A stretch of DNA of 64,000 nucleotides from contig JAJEIO010000001.1 in NCBI GenBank assembly GCA_022827835.1, forward strand, positions 1 through 64,000, read 5' to 3'. The position numbers were made by a program, and so were the translations under genes. The notes beneath the pieces are model-generated. The model was not told the origin of the DNA. It worked only from the letters and a program-made list of their open reading frames with translations, and did not search any database. This document shows, one piece after another, positions 41,438-51,341 of the stretch. How positions within the stretch are numbered: position 1 is the first letter of the stretch; each line of letters opens with the position of its first letter. This DNA is from Candidatus Latescibacterota bacterium (lineage in GTDB: Bacteria; Latescibacterota; UBA2968; UBA8231).

Positions 41438-44407
41438 ATGCTGTGTTTTCTAAAATGCCGTGTTGTCAAGCGCTGGGTGGTCTTGTCCGCGCTGGTTTGC
41501 GCTGGCCTGTCCGCACCGGCAGAGGCGCAGCGCCACCCCGAATCTGCTGGCCCGCTGCCCTATTACGACCCTTCTCCTGGCACGCCGCAAGACCCTCCGT
41601 GGAAAAAGCGCCCCGCTTTTATTCGCGGGCCCCAAGACCGCTATGACCGAGGATTGGGGAGGGCTTTCCTCAACACCGCAGTCAGCGTTCCCTATCTCAA
41701 CTACGCCGACGAAAAGTACATTGCTTACTACCGCGAGACCGTTGCTTGGGCCACCCCGTCGGGCCGTCCCCTGAGCGCCCGCAACGTGGGTTGGGACCGG
41801 ATGGGCAACTACATGGGCGGTGGCTATCAGCGGCTCCTGACGATAGAAGAGTCGCGCAGTGGCAGTGACTTTAGTGGGTATAGCTATATTGATCACAAGT
41901 ATCGGTCGTTTCGGATCGGCCACTATACTCACAAGGATTTGCACTGGACCGCCACGTTGGGCAACGTGGGCACACAAGGCGGTGCTACGGATGTGCGCAC
42001 CATCTTCACGCCGCTGACGCTAGTCAACAGCAAGATGAGTGCGCTGCGCATGGACATCAACTACAAGGAGCGCGACCGGGCGACTCTGCTCTACTCGCGC
42101 GGCGGCGACCATGCCGGTGCCCAGTTATTCTCCAAATGGGCGATTGGCCAAGAAGGCGACGATGCTTGGGACACCTCACCGGTGATGCTTTTTGGCGGCC
42201 ACTGGCAGCACGAAGTGGGCCGCTTCGCCAGCGTTGGCGGTACGCTAATCAACCAGATTATGAGTTCGCCAGATTTGTCGCGCACTAGCGCTTGGCGCGG
42301 CGATTTGCCCTATCAGATGCTCGGTCCCAAGACCATCCGCGTCTTTGTCGCCGATGACTCACCCGACGATGTACGAGCCAACGCCATTGTCTATGGCGTG
42401 GATATCGTCATTGAAGGCGAGCGCAACACAGAGCCGGTGCGCCTGACTAGCCTCGACGATGATCCAGACTACGATCCAATGCTAGAAGCCGGGCCACCCG
42501 AAGGCGGTGCCGTCCTCGCCGGCGGTGGGCTCGAGGCCGAGGGCAAAGTGCCGGTGGTTTACACCTTCGTCCTTCCGGCGGACGTGACCATGCGCTCGGC
42601 GCGTTTTGTTGCCGATGTGGCCGGCGACTACCGGGTCGGCGTTAGCCAGACCCACGACTTCTTCAATATTGATCGCCGAGGCACCGCGGCTATCACTGAG
42701 GTGGCTTGGCCAGCTCCCATTGCCAGCGCTGGTGAGCGGGCCATACGGCGTCCGTTCAAATGGTACACAGACGAAGACGAAGAGCTGTACTACACCATGG
42801 TCCGCGCCGATGGCAGCGACGGGACTGGTGCCAATCGACGGATAGTCTCCTTTGACTACGGCATTCCCACCGGACAGAGCTTGGCCTCGATCAATTATCA
42901 GGTCGATCTGGTGGGGTTGGAAGTCAGCGGCGAGATGGCGCACAACCTGCAGAATTTCATGTTCCCGATTGGCAATAACGAAGGCCAGCGCAGCAGCGAG
43001 CGCGCCTTTGCGTGGTGGGTCAAGGGCATCAAGAATGTCGCCGGTGGCTTAGCGCTGGGCGGCGAGATATACCGCATGGAGCCTAACTACGGTGGCGGCT
43101 ACGATAGCTATCGCGGCGGCATGGCCTTCCACTACGATGGGCAGCCTGCTCCCGGCGGCAGAATTTCTACAGTTACCGAGGAATATCCCATCCACGAGGA
43201 CAACGACGATCACGACCGTTTCCCCGACGAACACGTTAGTGATACGGCCGTTGCCGAGCCGCGCACGCTGTATCCAGGATTTCCCAATGCCCAAGTGTAC
43301 CCCGGCCTCGACGAGAACGTCGATAATATCCCGGACGTGGATCGCAACGAGAACTTCATTGTTGACTGGGAAGAGGCATTTCTGACCTACGATTCAGAGC
43401 CCCCCGAATTTGTCTATGGCATCGACTTCAACAATAACAACGTGCCCGATTTCCGCGAGAACGACGATAAGCCAGACTATCCCTACCCACGCGATCAAAA
43501 GGGCCGGCACATCTTCCTGCGCTACGATCGCTTGGGAAGTTGGGGCGAGTTTATTAGCATAGGCAGCTACGACAATCGTCAGATCGCGGGCCCGGGCAAG
43601 TCTGAGGGGATTTACTTCCGCTACGCTTATGAGGTGGAAAAGCGTGGCGTCGGTGCACTGAAAATTAACTTCGACGCCAAGCAGGTCAAAGACGACATCC
43701 CGGATCACACCTACGTGTACCGAGTGCCCATTGACGATGTCGAGGCCATTAGCTGGTTTAACGAGCCGGACGGCCCGCCTGAGCGCGCGGGCTTTTGGCG
43801 GCCAGCGACGCCGGACGAGTTGTTAATGCGCGACAGCTTTGTGAATCTCTTCTTTTTCGACAGCGCTTATCAGGGCTTCCACGGATTCAACATTGAAAAT
43901 GGCTTCCTGTGGCAGCGCAACAGCCAAGCCGAGATTGAGCTTGAAGACGGCAGCGGGCTGTTGCAGCCCCAAGACGTGCGTTCGCGTTTTTCCATTGTCA
44001 ACAAGATTGACTATACCCATAGCTGGGGAGCCTTCAGCGTCACGCCTAAGCTGAAGCATCGGACGATCTTTGAGCAGGTTGACAGCGAAGATGTGCCGAG
44101 GAAATCGTACAGCGATTTTATCCCCATCGTAATGGGGCGGTACCAGCTCACGCCCAAGACTAGCTTCCAGCTAGGCGTACAGGGGCTACCCTTGCTGCCG
44201 TTTAAGCACTGGGATCGCGCCTTTGAGGATGGGACGTACAGCCAGACTGATTATATGGCCATGCTGAGCATCACCGCAGACTACTTTGGCATCCGCGACA
44301 ATTCGATATTCTTCGGCTATCAGCGCACGCGACGGGACTTTAGCCATGCAGGGCGGCCCGATTCCAAGCAGGGCATCCTCTTTGTGGAACTAATATCCCC
44401 CTTCTAA
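41438..44407 (+). CDS. large outer-membrane protein, paralogue A
   Basis: 989 residues. A signal peptide ends at SAPAEAQRH. The body alternates barrel-like amphipathic strands with a soluble insert (FVADDSPDDVRANAIVYGVD; DYRVGVSQTHDFFN) and an Asp/Asn-rich Ca2+-loop-like segment (EDNDDHDRFPDEH, DFNNNNVPDFRENDD). It ends with FVELISPF, i.e. a terminal Phe like a Bam-recognised beta-signal. It is a full-length paralogue of the protein at 48402-51323. No known family is recognised; TonB-dependent receptor, secretin and SprA signatures were not seen. GAGGGG precedes ATG 41438. First gene of the envelope run. Confidence 0.7.
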   Translation: MLCFLKCRVVKRWVVLSALVCAGLSAPAEAQRHPESAGPLPYYDPSPGTPQDPPWKKRPAFIRGPQDRYDRGLGRAFLNTAVSVPYLNYADEKYIAYYRETVAWATPSGRPLSARNVGWDRMGNYMGGGYQRLLTIEESRSGSDFSGYSYIDHKYRSFRIGHYTHKDLHWTATLGNVGTQGGATDVRTIFTPLTLVNSKMSALRMDINYKERDRATLLYSRGGDHAGAQLFSKWAIGQEGDDAWDTSPVMLFGGHWQHEVGRFASVGGTLINQIMSSPDLSRTSAWRGDLPYQMLGPKTIRVFVADDSPDDVRANAIVYGVDIVIEGERNTEPVRLTSLDDDPDYDPMLEAGPPEGGAVLAGGGLEAEGKVPVVYTFVLPADVTMRSARFVADVAGDYRVGVSQTHDFFNIDRRGTAAITEVAWPAPIASAGERAIRRPFKWYTDEDEELYYTMVRADGSDGTGANRRIVSFDYGIPTGQSLASINYQVDLVGLEVSGEMAHNLQNFMFPIGNNEGQRSSERAFAWWVKGIKNVAGGLALGGEIYRMEPNYGGGYDSYRGGMAFHYDGQPAPGGRISTVTEEYPIHEDNDDHDRFPDEHVSDTAVAEPRTLYPGFPNAQVYPGLDENVDNIPDVDRNENFIVDWEEAFLTYDSEPPEFVYGIDFNNNNVPDFRENDDKPDYPYPRDQKGRHIFLRYDRLGSWGEFISIGSYDNRQIAGPGKSEGIYFRYAYEVEKRGVGALKINFDAKQVKDDIPDHTYVYRVPIDDVEAISWFNEPDGPPERAGFWRPATPDELLMRDSFVNLFFFDSAYQGFHGFNIENGFLWQRNSQAEIELEDGSGLLQPQDVRSRFSIVNKIDYTHSWGAFSVTPKLKHRTIFEQVDSEDVPRKSYSDFIPIVMGRYQLTPKTSFQLGVQGLPLLPFKHWDRAFEDGTYSQTDYMAMLSITADYFGIRDNSIFFGYQRTRRDFSHAGRPDSKQGILFVELISPF

Positions 44408-44409
44408 GG

Positions 44410-45189
44410 ATGCGAATACACATGAGACTCATCGCAAAACACATTCGCGTCCTCCTGTGCTTGGCATTGGCCGCTGGGGGGTGCGCTACTCTCAGATCCC
44501 TCGAATCGCATTCGCAGCAGGAGTACTTTATTGAGCTGGAGCCGGTCCTACCCGCTGGAGATACCTATTACATTGATCCGATCGACAGCTCGGTCGTGTG
44601 GAGCGAGCAAGGCGTGCAAGTCAAAGTTAAGTTCTACGATGATGCCATGCTCGACGCCGAATACGATGTCCGCTTCACGCCTTATACGCTCACTGGAGTC
44701 GAAATTCCCGGTTTGGACTATACGCCGCCTCTGTGGACCGTTTTTGAAGTAACCGTGATCAACCGCACTCGGGAGCGGGTGGAGTTGGATCCCACGCAGA
44801 CTATTCTGCGTTTGGACGATAGCAGCCGACTGCTCTGCCGCCAAGGGGCGGGAGGTTGGTACGACAAGGACGAGTTCTTCGACTATTCCTACTTGAAGTG
44901 GGGAGGTCAAGAAGGCAATGTGCGCTATCATGCCAGTTTGGACCGCAATCCAATCTGGAATAAGAGCGAGTATTACCGGGAAAAGCCCGTGCGCAAAGGC
45001 TCCAGATACAGCGGCAAGTTGACCTTTCCACCGCTGCCTGCAGAGACTAAGTCGTTCACCCTTGAGATAAATGACTTCATTTTAGCCTTTGATCAATTTC
45101 AAGTAGGATACGGCAATCCGGTGGAATTTACCGACCTGAAATTCCACTTCAATGTCGATCACGGAGTGCGTTGGGTGGAGAATAAGTAA
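44410..45189 (+). CDS. putative lipoprotein, paralogue A
   Basis: 259 residues. LLCLALAAGGC is a clear lipobox. The mature domain contains TYYIDPIDSSVVWSEQGVQ and LWTVFEVTVINRTRERVELDP. The same pattern appears in the lipoprotein at 56233 (DYTIDPDDSSTVFSKEG; FTVFEVEVINKTYAKIEFDP), so they are paralogues; the family is not known to me. ATG 44422, with AAGGA upstream, is an equally good start. It follows OMP paralogue A by two bases, and the next lipoprotein starts directly after its stop, so these are translated together. Confidence 0.72.
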   Translation: MRIHMRLIAKHIRVLLCLALAAGGCATLRSLESHSQQEYFIELEPVLPAGDTYYIDPIDSSVVWSEQGVQVKVKFYDDAMLDAEYDVRFTPYTLTGVEIPGLDYTPPLWTVFEVTVINRTRERVELDPTQTILRLDDSSRLLCRQGAGGWYDKDEFFDYSYLKWGGQEGNVRYHASLDRNPIWNKSEYYREKPVRKGSRYSGKLTFPPLPAETKSFTLEINDFILAFDQFQVGYGNPVEFTDLKFHFNVDHGVRWVENK

Positions 45190-45846
45190 ATGAAAAAAAT
45201 GGTGAAGTACCTCGGAGTGACGCTGCTTGTCGGCGCGACGGGCTGTGCCTTGAAATACGAGGCACTCAAGGATACCAGTTTGCCCAATCCACCGACGACG
45301 CCGGTCAAAATATACGTCAAGGAATTCCCGGTCGAGAGCAAGGCTAATGTAGTCGATCCGAGGATGGCCACTGCGGCTTCTGACCAGTCGACCCAGTATG
45401 TCACGAACGCTCTTGCCAGCCATGGAAATAAACTGGTGCAGATTTCTCGCCCTTCGCGAATCGAGGATTTGTCTAAGGCCTTGTTGCACGAGCTCCGCAG
45501 GGACAAGGTGCGGATCTTCACGCAGACGGATCGGGTCGAGGTGCTAGACGAAGACAGCGTGCGGCAAGTGGACAACCCCTTTACTCTGGTGTTAGCAGAC
45601 TCAGACGAAGCCGACTTGGAAATTAGCGGCACGGCTCTGATTACCAGTCAGCGGGTGCGCAAAGTATTCTCCCCGCAAACGCAAAGAGTGCAGGTTGAGG
45701 TCTCCGTCAAGGATCTCAAAACCGGCAAAGTGAGCAAGAAAAATCCAGTGGATGCTGGTATTGTCATGACCTTTAACTCTAGGGAGTTGGAAGAGGCCCT
45801 CGCCGTCGCCGTGGTGACCAGTCTGACGCAGAAACTGCTATTCTGA
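45190..45846 (+). CDS. putative lipoprotein of unknown family
   Basis: 218 residues. LGVTLLVGATGC is a lipobox. The mature protein has a VKIYVKEFPVES strand, a segment ALLHELRRDKVRIFTQTDRVEVL, and a C-terminal half DLEISGTALITSQRV to VQVEVSVKDLKTGKV. These resemble periplasmic auxiliary lipoproteins that bind a peptidoglycan or transporter partner, but no named family is recognised. ATG follows the previous stop without a gap, and the next gene starts 1 bp after its stop, so the three are tightly coupled. Confidence 0.68.
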   Translation: MKKMVKYLGVTLLVGATGCALKYEALKDTSLPNPPTTPVKIYVKEFPVESKANVVDPRMATAASDQSTQYVTNALASHGNKLVQISRPSRIEDLSKALLHELRRDKVRIFTQTDRVEVLDEDSVRQVDNPFTLVLADSDEADLEISGTALITSQRVRKVFSPQTQRVQVEVSVKDLKTGKVSKKNPVDAGIVMTFNSRELEEALAVAVVTSLTQKLLF

Positions 45847-45847
45847 A

Positions 45848-47506
45848 GTGCTGGGGCTGGGCGCACTTTTGCTATTGCTCGAATTCAGTCCGTGCCGTGC
45901 TGAATTAAAGACTTGGGTGGTGGACGCGGTTGATACATTCGCCTTGGGAAAGACCCAAGGCGTACAGGTGCATTCAGATAGCCTCGTCATCTTGGCGCAT
46001 TTGGACGAGAATATAAATGTGGCTTTAGGACGATCAGTGATAGACGATTTTGACAAGCCTGTGCCGCTAACCGACGGCGCGATTGACCTCGTGCGGAGCG
46101 AGTGGATCTCGGGCACCAATCACGTGTTCGACAAGCAATTTACTGTCGATCTCGGGCTGGACCGGGCGATCAAGCGCGTGCGATTGCTAGCCGGTGAGAC
46201 GGCGCTGAACCAGCCCGAGTATTTCGTGCGTGGGTACAGGCTCGAGACAGCCTCCCAGGTGGCACCGCAAGTTTGGCATCTTTTGGCGGAACAGCCGGAC
46301 AATTTCGTCCTCAATGTAGATACAAGCGCAGATTCTACTTGGGCTGCAACCGACGAGCGCGGTGAGGCGATCCCGCGCGAGGGTCGCTTCGTGCGGCTGA
46401 CAATAATCCGCCAAGACCGCAGCAACTGGGTTGCCATCGGCGAAATCGAGGTATTCGGCGTGGGCTACGTTAGCGAAGGCTTCATAGAGGACAGCTTCGC
46501 TCCGCCTACCCCGGTCAACGTAGGACTGATCCGCTGGCAAGTAGATCGTCTGGAGCGCACAGGCATTGAGTTACAGGTGCGCGGTACTACCGCAGAGAGT
46601 GCAGAGGAGCTTTGGGGAAGGGTTGCGGCGCACACGGATGGGGAATTTTTCTACAATGGGGACGAGCCGGTCGCGCAGTTGGCGTACCGGGCTCATCTGA
46701 CGAACTCGGCTCCTTTTGTCAGCCCGGTGCTCAAGCGCATTGCCATTGACTACGATCCCGTCTTGGTCGCCCAACAACTCTTGGCGGAGGTGATCGTATC
46801 CGATTCACTGCGCAAGGGCGAGGAAGCAACGCTGATCTACCGAGTAGAGATCGTGGCTGGCGTCGATGATTACGGGGTTGATTTCTTGCGTGTACAAGGC
46901 CCCTTGCTCCGCGTAACAGCCGTGCGCGTCGATGGTCGGGAACTCGTGCCCACAGAGGATTACACTTGGGGCCCAACGCCGGATCGGGAGGGGGTGTTGA
47001 TAGAGCTTGCACCTAACGAGCAAATCAGCGCGATGGCTACTATCGAAATTGAGGGGCAAGCGCTCTTTGTGCGCGACAAGACCGCCATGCGCTTTGAGGC
47101 TGGCAACAAGGCCCAAGGCGACAGAGACGGCTACGTGAACTGGCAGCAGGGGCAAGAAATGCCGGGTGCCACTTGGACGGTACTGGCTGCGGGAACGCCG
47201 TTGCAGCTCTTGGGCGAAGTGCAGGTGGAGCCGCGCCCGTTTTCGCCGTTTGCGGATGAGTATGTGCGCTTTACCTTCGTCGTCGGCAATATCGAAGAGG
47301 GCCGGGAAGTCGTGCTGAAAATTTACGACTTGACCGGTCGGTCGATTCGCCAGTTGGCGCAGACCGGAAGCGCCCGGACCTATCAGTTTGAATGGGACGG
47401 CCGCGATGGTAGCGATCGCGTTGTCGAGCCAGGACTCTATCTGTACGAGGTTAGGATAGAAGGAAGCGATAAGGCGCGCCGAGGTACTTTTGTGGTGGCG
47501 TACTAG
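45848..47506 (+). CDS. secreted discoidin-like protein with FlgD-type C-terminal domain
   Basis: 552 residues from GTG 45848. A short hydrophobic signal (LGALLLLLEFSPCRAEL) precedes an F5/8-type discoidin-like region (about 55-205, with YFVRGYRLETASQ and RFVRLTIIRQDRSNWVAIGE). Beta-rich modules follow, then a C-terminal FlgD-like Ig domain (VVLKIYDLTGRSIRQL, FEWDGRDGSDRVVEPGLYLY). In FCB-group bacteria such ends often serve as type IX secretion sorting domains; that use here is inference. It is overlapped at its 3' end by the PorV-like gene. Confidence 0.68.
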   Translation: MLGLGALLLLLEFSPCRAELKTWVVDAVDTFALGKTQGVQVHSDSLVILAHLDENINVALGRSVIDDFDKPVPLTDGAIDLVRSEWISGTNHVFDKQFTVDLGLDRAIKRVRLLAGETALNQPEYFVRGYRLETASQVAPQVWHLLAEQPDNFVLNVDTSADSTWAATDERGEAIPREGRFVRLTIIRQDRSNWVAIGEIEVFGVGYVSEGFIEDSFAPPTPVNVGLIRWQVDRLERTGIELQVRGTTAESAEELWGRVAAHTDGEFFYNGDEPVAQLAYRAHLTNSAPFVSPVLKRIAIDYDPVLVAQQLLAEVIVSDSLRKGEEATLIYRVEIVAGVDDYGVDFLRVQGPLLRVTAVRVDGRELVPTEDYTWGPTPDREGVLIELAPNEQISAMATIEIEGQALFVRDKTAMRFEAGNKAQGDRDGYVNWQQGQEMPGATWTVLAAGTPLQLLGEVQVEPRPFSPFADEYVRFTFVVGNIEEGREVVLKIYDLTGRSIRQLAQTGSARTYQFEWDGRDGSDRVVEPGLYLYEVRIEGSDKARRGTFVVAY

Positions 47507-48350
47507 CGTCCTATTGCTGGCTCTCGTTTCCCCTGTCGGCGCAGCTTTTGAATTTTCGGGACGAGGGGCCCAGAGTACGGCACTGGGCGGGGCTTTCGCC
47601 GCCAGCATTCAGACGGCTGAGGCCGTTTGGTACAATCCGGCTGGCAACGCCCAGCAGCAAAAGTGGTTGGCTGGTACGACCCACGCATTGATTTATCCTG
47701 GGTTGGACCAAAGTCCAGCCCTAAACGGCTTGTCGGTAACCGGTCCCTTGCGGGGCGGCGGCTTCCAACTGGGCGTCTCGTTTCTCGGTGCCGACGGCTG
47801 GCGCGAAGAAGTGATTGCCCTAGGCTACGGGCGGCCGTTGCACGAGCGATTCGCCTTGGGCGGCGGTTTGCGCACCAGCGCTTGGAAAGCTGGCGACCTG
47901 TCGCACCGAGCTTGGCACGTCGATGTAGGTGCCACCTGGGAAGTGGGTTTCATACACCCGCGGGCGTACCTGCGCCTGGCATTGGTTGCCAAAGGCTTAA
48001 ACGGGGCGAACATCGCCGCAGGCGGCCAAGCCGCAGGCAAAGAAAAGCCGGCCGTGGTTGCGGCGGCCTTGCTCAACTTGGCGGGGCGAGAAGTCCTGCT
48101 CGACATTGAGCGCCGCGATGGACGAACGGAGTTCAGAGTGGGGTACGAGACGCGGACGATGAGCCTCAACGGCGCTCGGTTCCGCATGGGGGGAGTCGCT
48201 GTTGGTTCGGATTTTGACGAGAGAGAACTCAACATGGGGCTTGGGCACAACTATAAGCAATGGCATTTCGATTATGCTTATTCATACCCACTGCACCTCT
48301 CCGGCTATGGAGGCGTGCATCGGTTCAGCGTTGGGTATCGCCAACACTGA
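47490..48350 (+). CDS. PorV/FadL-like outer-membrane barrel protein
   Basis: 286 residues. The signal segment SVLLLALVSPVGAAFEF is followed by GRGAQSTALGGAFAASIQTA and EAVWYNPAGNA, the start of the UPF0164/PorV/OmpP1 family. Alternating beta-strands continue to the C-terminus (DYAYSYPLHLSGYGGVHRFS). PorV shuttles type IX substrates in Bacteroidota; relatives elsewhere are of unknown role. The start is TTG 47490, inside the last 17 bp of the preceding gene, with GAGG upstream. Its position next to a FlgD-tailed protein is suggestive. Confidence 0.72.
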   Translation: MWWRTSVLLLALVSPVGAAFEFSGRGAQSTALGGAFAASIQTAEAVWYNPAGNAQQQKWLAGTTHALIYPGLDQSPALNGLSVTGPLRGGGFQLGVSFLGADGWREEVIALGYGRPLHERFALGGGLRTSAWKAGDLSHRAWHVDVGATWEVGFIHPRAYLRLALVAKGLNGANIAAGGQAAGKEKPAVVAAALLNLAGREVLLDIERRDGRTEFRVGYETRTMSLNGARFRMGGVAVGSDFDERELNMGLGHNYKQWHFDYAYSYPLHLSGYGGVHRFSVGYRQH

Positions 48351-48401
48351 GTTAGAATGCGACTGAAGACAGAATCTCTACACTGCATGAGGATAGCTGC
48401 C

Positions 48402-51323
48402 ATGAGTAGTAATGCGAGAAAGAGAATGGTAAGGGCCGCGCTACTAGCGCTTGTGGGATTGGGAATGCTGGGTGCCGAAGCCGAAGCGCAGACCTTTCTG
48501 CGCAACCGGGATTTCCTCAACCTCGGCCATCCCGAACCGTATTTGAACTACGGGCGCAAGGAGTACGATCCCTATCCCTCGGTGATCAACGCACGCAATC
48601 GCTACGACCGCTTAGGCAATTACCTGTCGCGTGGATTTAATGTATTCACTTGGGAATTTTCCCGTCCTGGGGAAAGTAATATCAACACTCGTACTGCCCA
48701 GTACTTGGGATGGTTCGCCAATTTGGTGATGCTCAACGACTCGTACAAGGGCTGGAACTACCGAGTGACCTTGGGCGAGGACATCCGCGCCAAATTTTCA
48801 GATCTGACCTTTAGCGACCCGCGCTTCTTCGGCATTCTGCTCGATGGCGCTTCCTCGGACAACAGGTTCACTCTGATGCTGAGCCAAGGTGGCGACCTGT
48901 TGGGTGCCGCCAAATTTTCGACCTTCAAGGCCACCAGGGAGACCTCGCCGGTGTTGATCTTTGGCGGCCACTGGGAGACCAAGCTGGGCAATGTGCTGCG
49001 CATGGGTGCCACGTACTTCAATCAGCACATGGCCAATACAGCCGATGAGAACGGCTCCTTCCTCAAGGGCGATACCCCCTATAGCATGTTGCCGCCCTCT
49101 TTTATCGAAGTCATTATCGAAGACGATTCGCCCGATGATATAGGTCGGGTGGCCACTGTGTACGACGTAGATGTGGTGGTCATCGGCGAGTCGCAGGGAC
49201 AGCGGGTGCGCCTGACCAGCATTGAAGGCGATCCCGAGTACGACTCAAGCCTGAAGATAATTGATCCCGTCGGTGGGGCCGAGGGCGGGCTGACCATAGC
49301 TGGCGAAGACCAAGTAGTCTTCCGCTTCCAAATGCCGCGATTCAACCTGCCGGATGCCTCGGAGTACTCGGCCGATCCCGACGGCTTTGTGCCGGGGTTG
49401 ACGATGAAGTCCGTGCGCTTTTTGGCCGATGTAGAGGGCGACTATCGCATTTTGGTGCGCCAACAACACTTGTTTTTCGACCAGCGTGCCCACCAAAAGA
49501 ACGTGGACAAAGTAGCCGAAGGAGACGACAGATACGCTCCGGGCGGCGGGAGCTACGTCAATCCTTTTACCGGGCTGAAAGGCGACGACGCGCTCAAATC
49601 ACTCGAAGATGTGCTAGTAGAAAATCCCGAAGCCTTCAATCAGTGGCCGGTAGTGCCGGATCCGGCCACTACCCAGGCTCAGCCGTTTTTGCAATACAAG
49701 TGGGATCTGTTCGATCCGAGTCAGGTGGGTTATACGGTCTTGCGCTCCGACGGTAGCGGCTCGGGCCGCAAGGTGGTCGAATTCGACTACGGCATCCCCA
49801 CCGGTCAAGCGCTCTACGGGTTGGATTGGGACTTAAGCCTCAAAGGGCTAAAAGTAAAAGGCGAGTTGGTCACTAATCCCCAGTACTTCCTCTTTCCGGT
49901 GGGCAGCAATGCCGGCAAGCGCTTTGACAAGCAGGCTCTCGGTTATTTCCTCACGGCCCAAAAGGAAATAGGCCCGATCGAGATAGGCGGCGAATTTTTC
50001 AACTTAGACCCGGACTACAGTGGCAACTACGACAGCGCCCGCGGCGGCGTAGCCTTCTTCAGCGACAATTGTTTTGTGTGTCCGCAGACGCAGGAAATGT
50101 CCGTCATGACCGATAATGATGACAACGACCAGTGGCCGGACGAGATGATCAACGAGCTGCCTAGCGCGGAGAAATCGGATTCGGGCATTTTTCCCGGGTT
50201 GGACGAAAACAACGACCTAATCCCAGACAGCGACCAGAATTTCAACGGCATTCCCGACTGGACCGAGCCGATCCTATTTTACGACGCCGATCCGCCGGAT
50301 TTCATCTATGGCATCGACTTCAACAACAACGGCGTAGTCGATTACCGCGAAAACGACGCGCTGCCCGACTATCCCTACCCGCGGGATCGCCAAGGGACCC
50401 ACTTGGTGGCCACCAAGAAAGGCTTGGGGCGCTGGGGCAAGTGGGCCTCTGTAGGCTATTACACCATGAAGGAGCCGGCCGGCGGCGGTAAGGCCGAGGC
50501 CATCTACGCCCGCTACGAGCACAATTTCACCTCGCCCTATCTGGGAAGAGTTCGCATCAACGAGGACATCAAGCAGGTCAAAGACGACATTCGCGATGAC
50601 GTGTACGTCTGGAAAGACGTAGGTCTTAATGAGCGGATACCCAGCCCCTTCCCACACTTGAAGGGCCCGATGATTGAGGCGCGGGATCTCAATTCTCAGG
50701 TTTTCCCGCCGGATGTCGATCCGCTGAACATGCGCAATAGCTTGGTCAACACCTTGTTCATCGGCTCAACCTTTCGGCAGTTTTCCAATCTCAACGTCAT
50801 CAACAACATCCAGTGGATCCGCAACAGCCAAACCGAGGATGAGTTCGACGATGGGACCCAACAGGAAGCCGGTGTACTCTCGACCTTTACAATGGTCAAC
50901 CGGTTCGACTATACGATCAACGCCGGTAACCTGAACATCCGCCCGATGTTTAAGCACCTGTTTTTGCGCGAGCATTCTAGCGTACTCGAAGACGCCACGG
51001 ACGACGGCCGTATTCGCTCGTTCTCGATTTACGCGCCGATCGTCAGGACCCGTTTCGACCTGACGACCAAGTCCAATCTGCAACTCGGATTTCAGGGCTT
51101 TCCTTTCTGGCGGCACACTAACTTGGACCGGGTGGATGATAGCAACGATTTTAAGGAATGGACGCTCGTGCTGATGATGAGCAATCGCTCAGATCACTAC
51201 GGCTACAATCTCGCCTCCCAGTTCGGCTTTATAAGAACCAGCCGGGAGTACGACGATGCCACTCGCGCTTCCGATAGCTTCGACAACTCGCGCCTCTTCT
51301 TTGATATTGTGGCCGGGTTCTAG
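48402..51323 (+). CDS. large outer-membrane protein, paralogue B
   Basis: About 973 residues, a paralogue of the 41438 protein along most of its length. A signal peptide ends near AEAEAQTF. Shared blocks are FIEVIIEDDSPDDI, VEGDYRILVRQQHLFF, FDYGIPTGQALYGLDWDLSL, the Asp/Asn-rich segment (FPGLDENNDLIPDSDQN; GIDFNNNGVVDYREN; PDYPYPRDRQG) and the final FFDIVAGF, again a Phe-terminated beta-signal. ATG 48402 has GAGGA nine bases upstream; earlier ATGs at 48357 and 48387 lack an SD. The Asp/Asn segment is probably a Ca2+-stabilised extracellular or periplasmic rod. No known family is recognised. Confidence 0.7.
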   Translation: MSSNARKRMVRAALLALVGLGMLGAEAEAQTFLRNRDFLNLGHPEPYLNYGRKEYDPYPSVINARNRYDRLGNYLSRGFNVFTWEFSRPGESNINTRTAQYLGWFANLVMLNDSYKGWNYRVTLGEDIRAKFSDLTFSDPRFFGILLDGASSDNRFTLMLSQGGDLLGAAKFSTFKATRETSPVLIFGGHWETKLGNVLRMGATYFNQHMANTADENGSFLKGDTPYSMLPPSFIEVIIEDDSPDDIGRVATVYDVDVVVIGESQGQRVRLTSIEGDPEYDSSLKIIDPVGGAEGGLTIAGEDQVVFRFQMPRFNLPDASEYSADPDGFVPGLTMKSVRFLADVEGDYRILVRQQHLFFDQRAHQKNVDKVAEGDDRYAPGGGSYVNPFTGLKGDDALKSLEDVLVENPEAFNQWPVVPDPATTQAQPFLQYKWDLFDPSQVGYTVLRSDGSGSGRKVVEFDYGIPTGQALYGLDWDLSLKGLKVKGELVTNPQYFLFPVGSNAGKRFDKQALGYFLTAQKEIGPIEIGGEFFNLDPDYSGNYDSARGGVAFFSDNCFVCPQTQEMSVMTDNDDNDQWPDEMINELPSAEKSDSGIFPGLDENNDLIPDSDQNFNGIPDWTEPILFYDADPPDFIYGIDFNNNGVVDYRENDALPDYPYPRDRQGTHLVATKKGLGRWGKWASVGYYTMKEPAGGGKAEAIYARYEHNFTSPYLGRVRINEDIKQVKDDIRDDVYVWKDVGLNERIPSPFPHLKGPMIEARDLNSQVFPPDVDPLNMRNSLVNTLFIGSTFRQFSNLNVINNIQWIRNSQTEDEFDDGTQQEAGVLSTFTMVNRFDYTINAGNLNIRPMFKHLFLREHSSVLEDATDDGRIRSFSIYAPIVRTRFDLTTKSNLQLGFQGFPFWRHTNLDRVDDSNDFKEWTLVLMMSNRSDHYGYNLASQFGFIRTSREYDDATRASDSFDNSRLFFDIVAGF

Positions 51324-51341
51324 GCTTAGGAGATTGACACC

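Noticed and set aside
41438-51323. Assignment of the large OMPs to SprA or TonB-dependent receptors
   Set aside because: Length is far below SprA, and no TonB box or plug domain was seen; similarity is only general.
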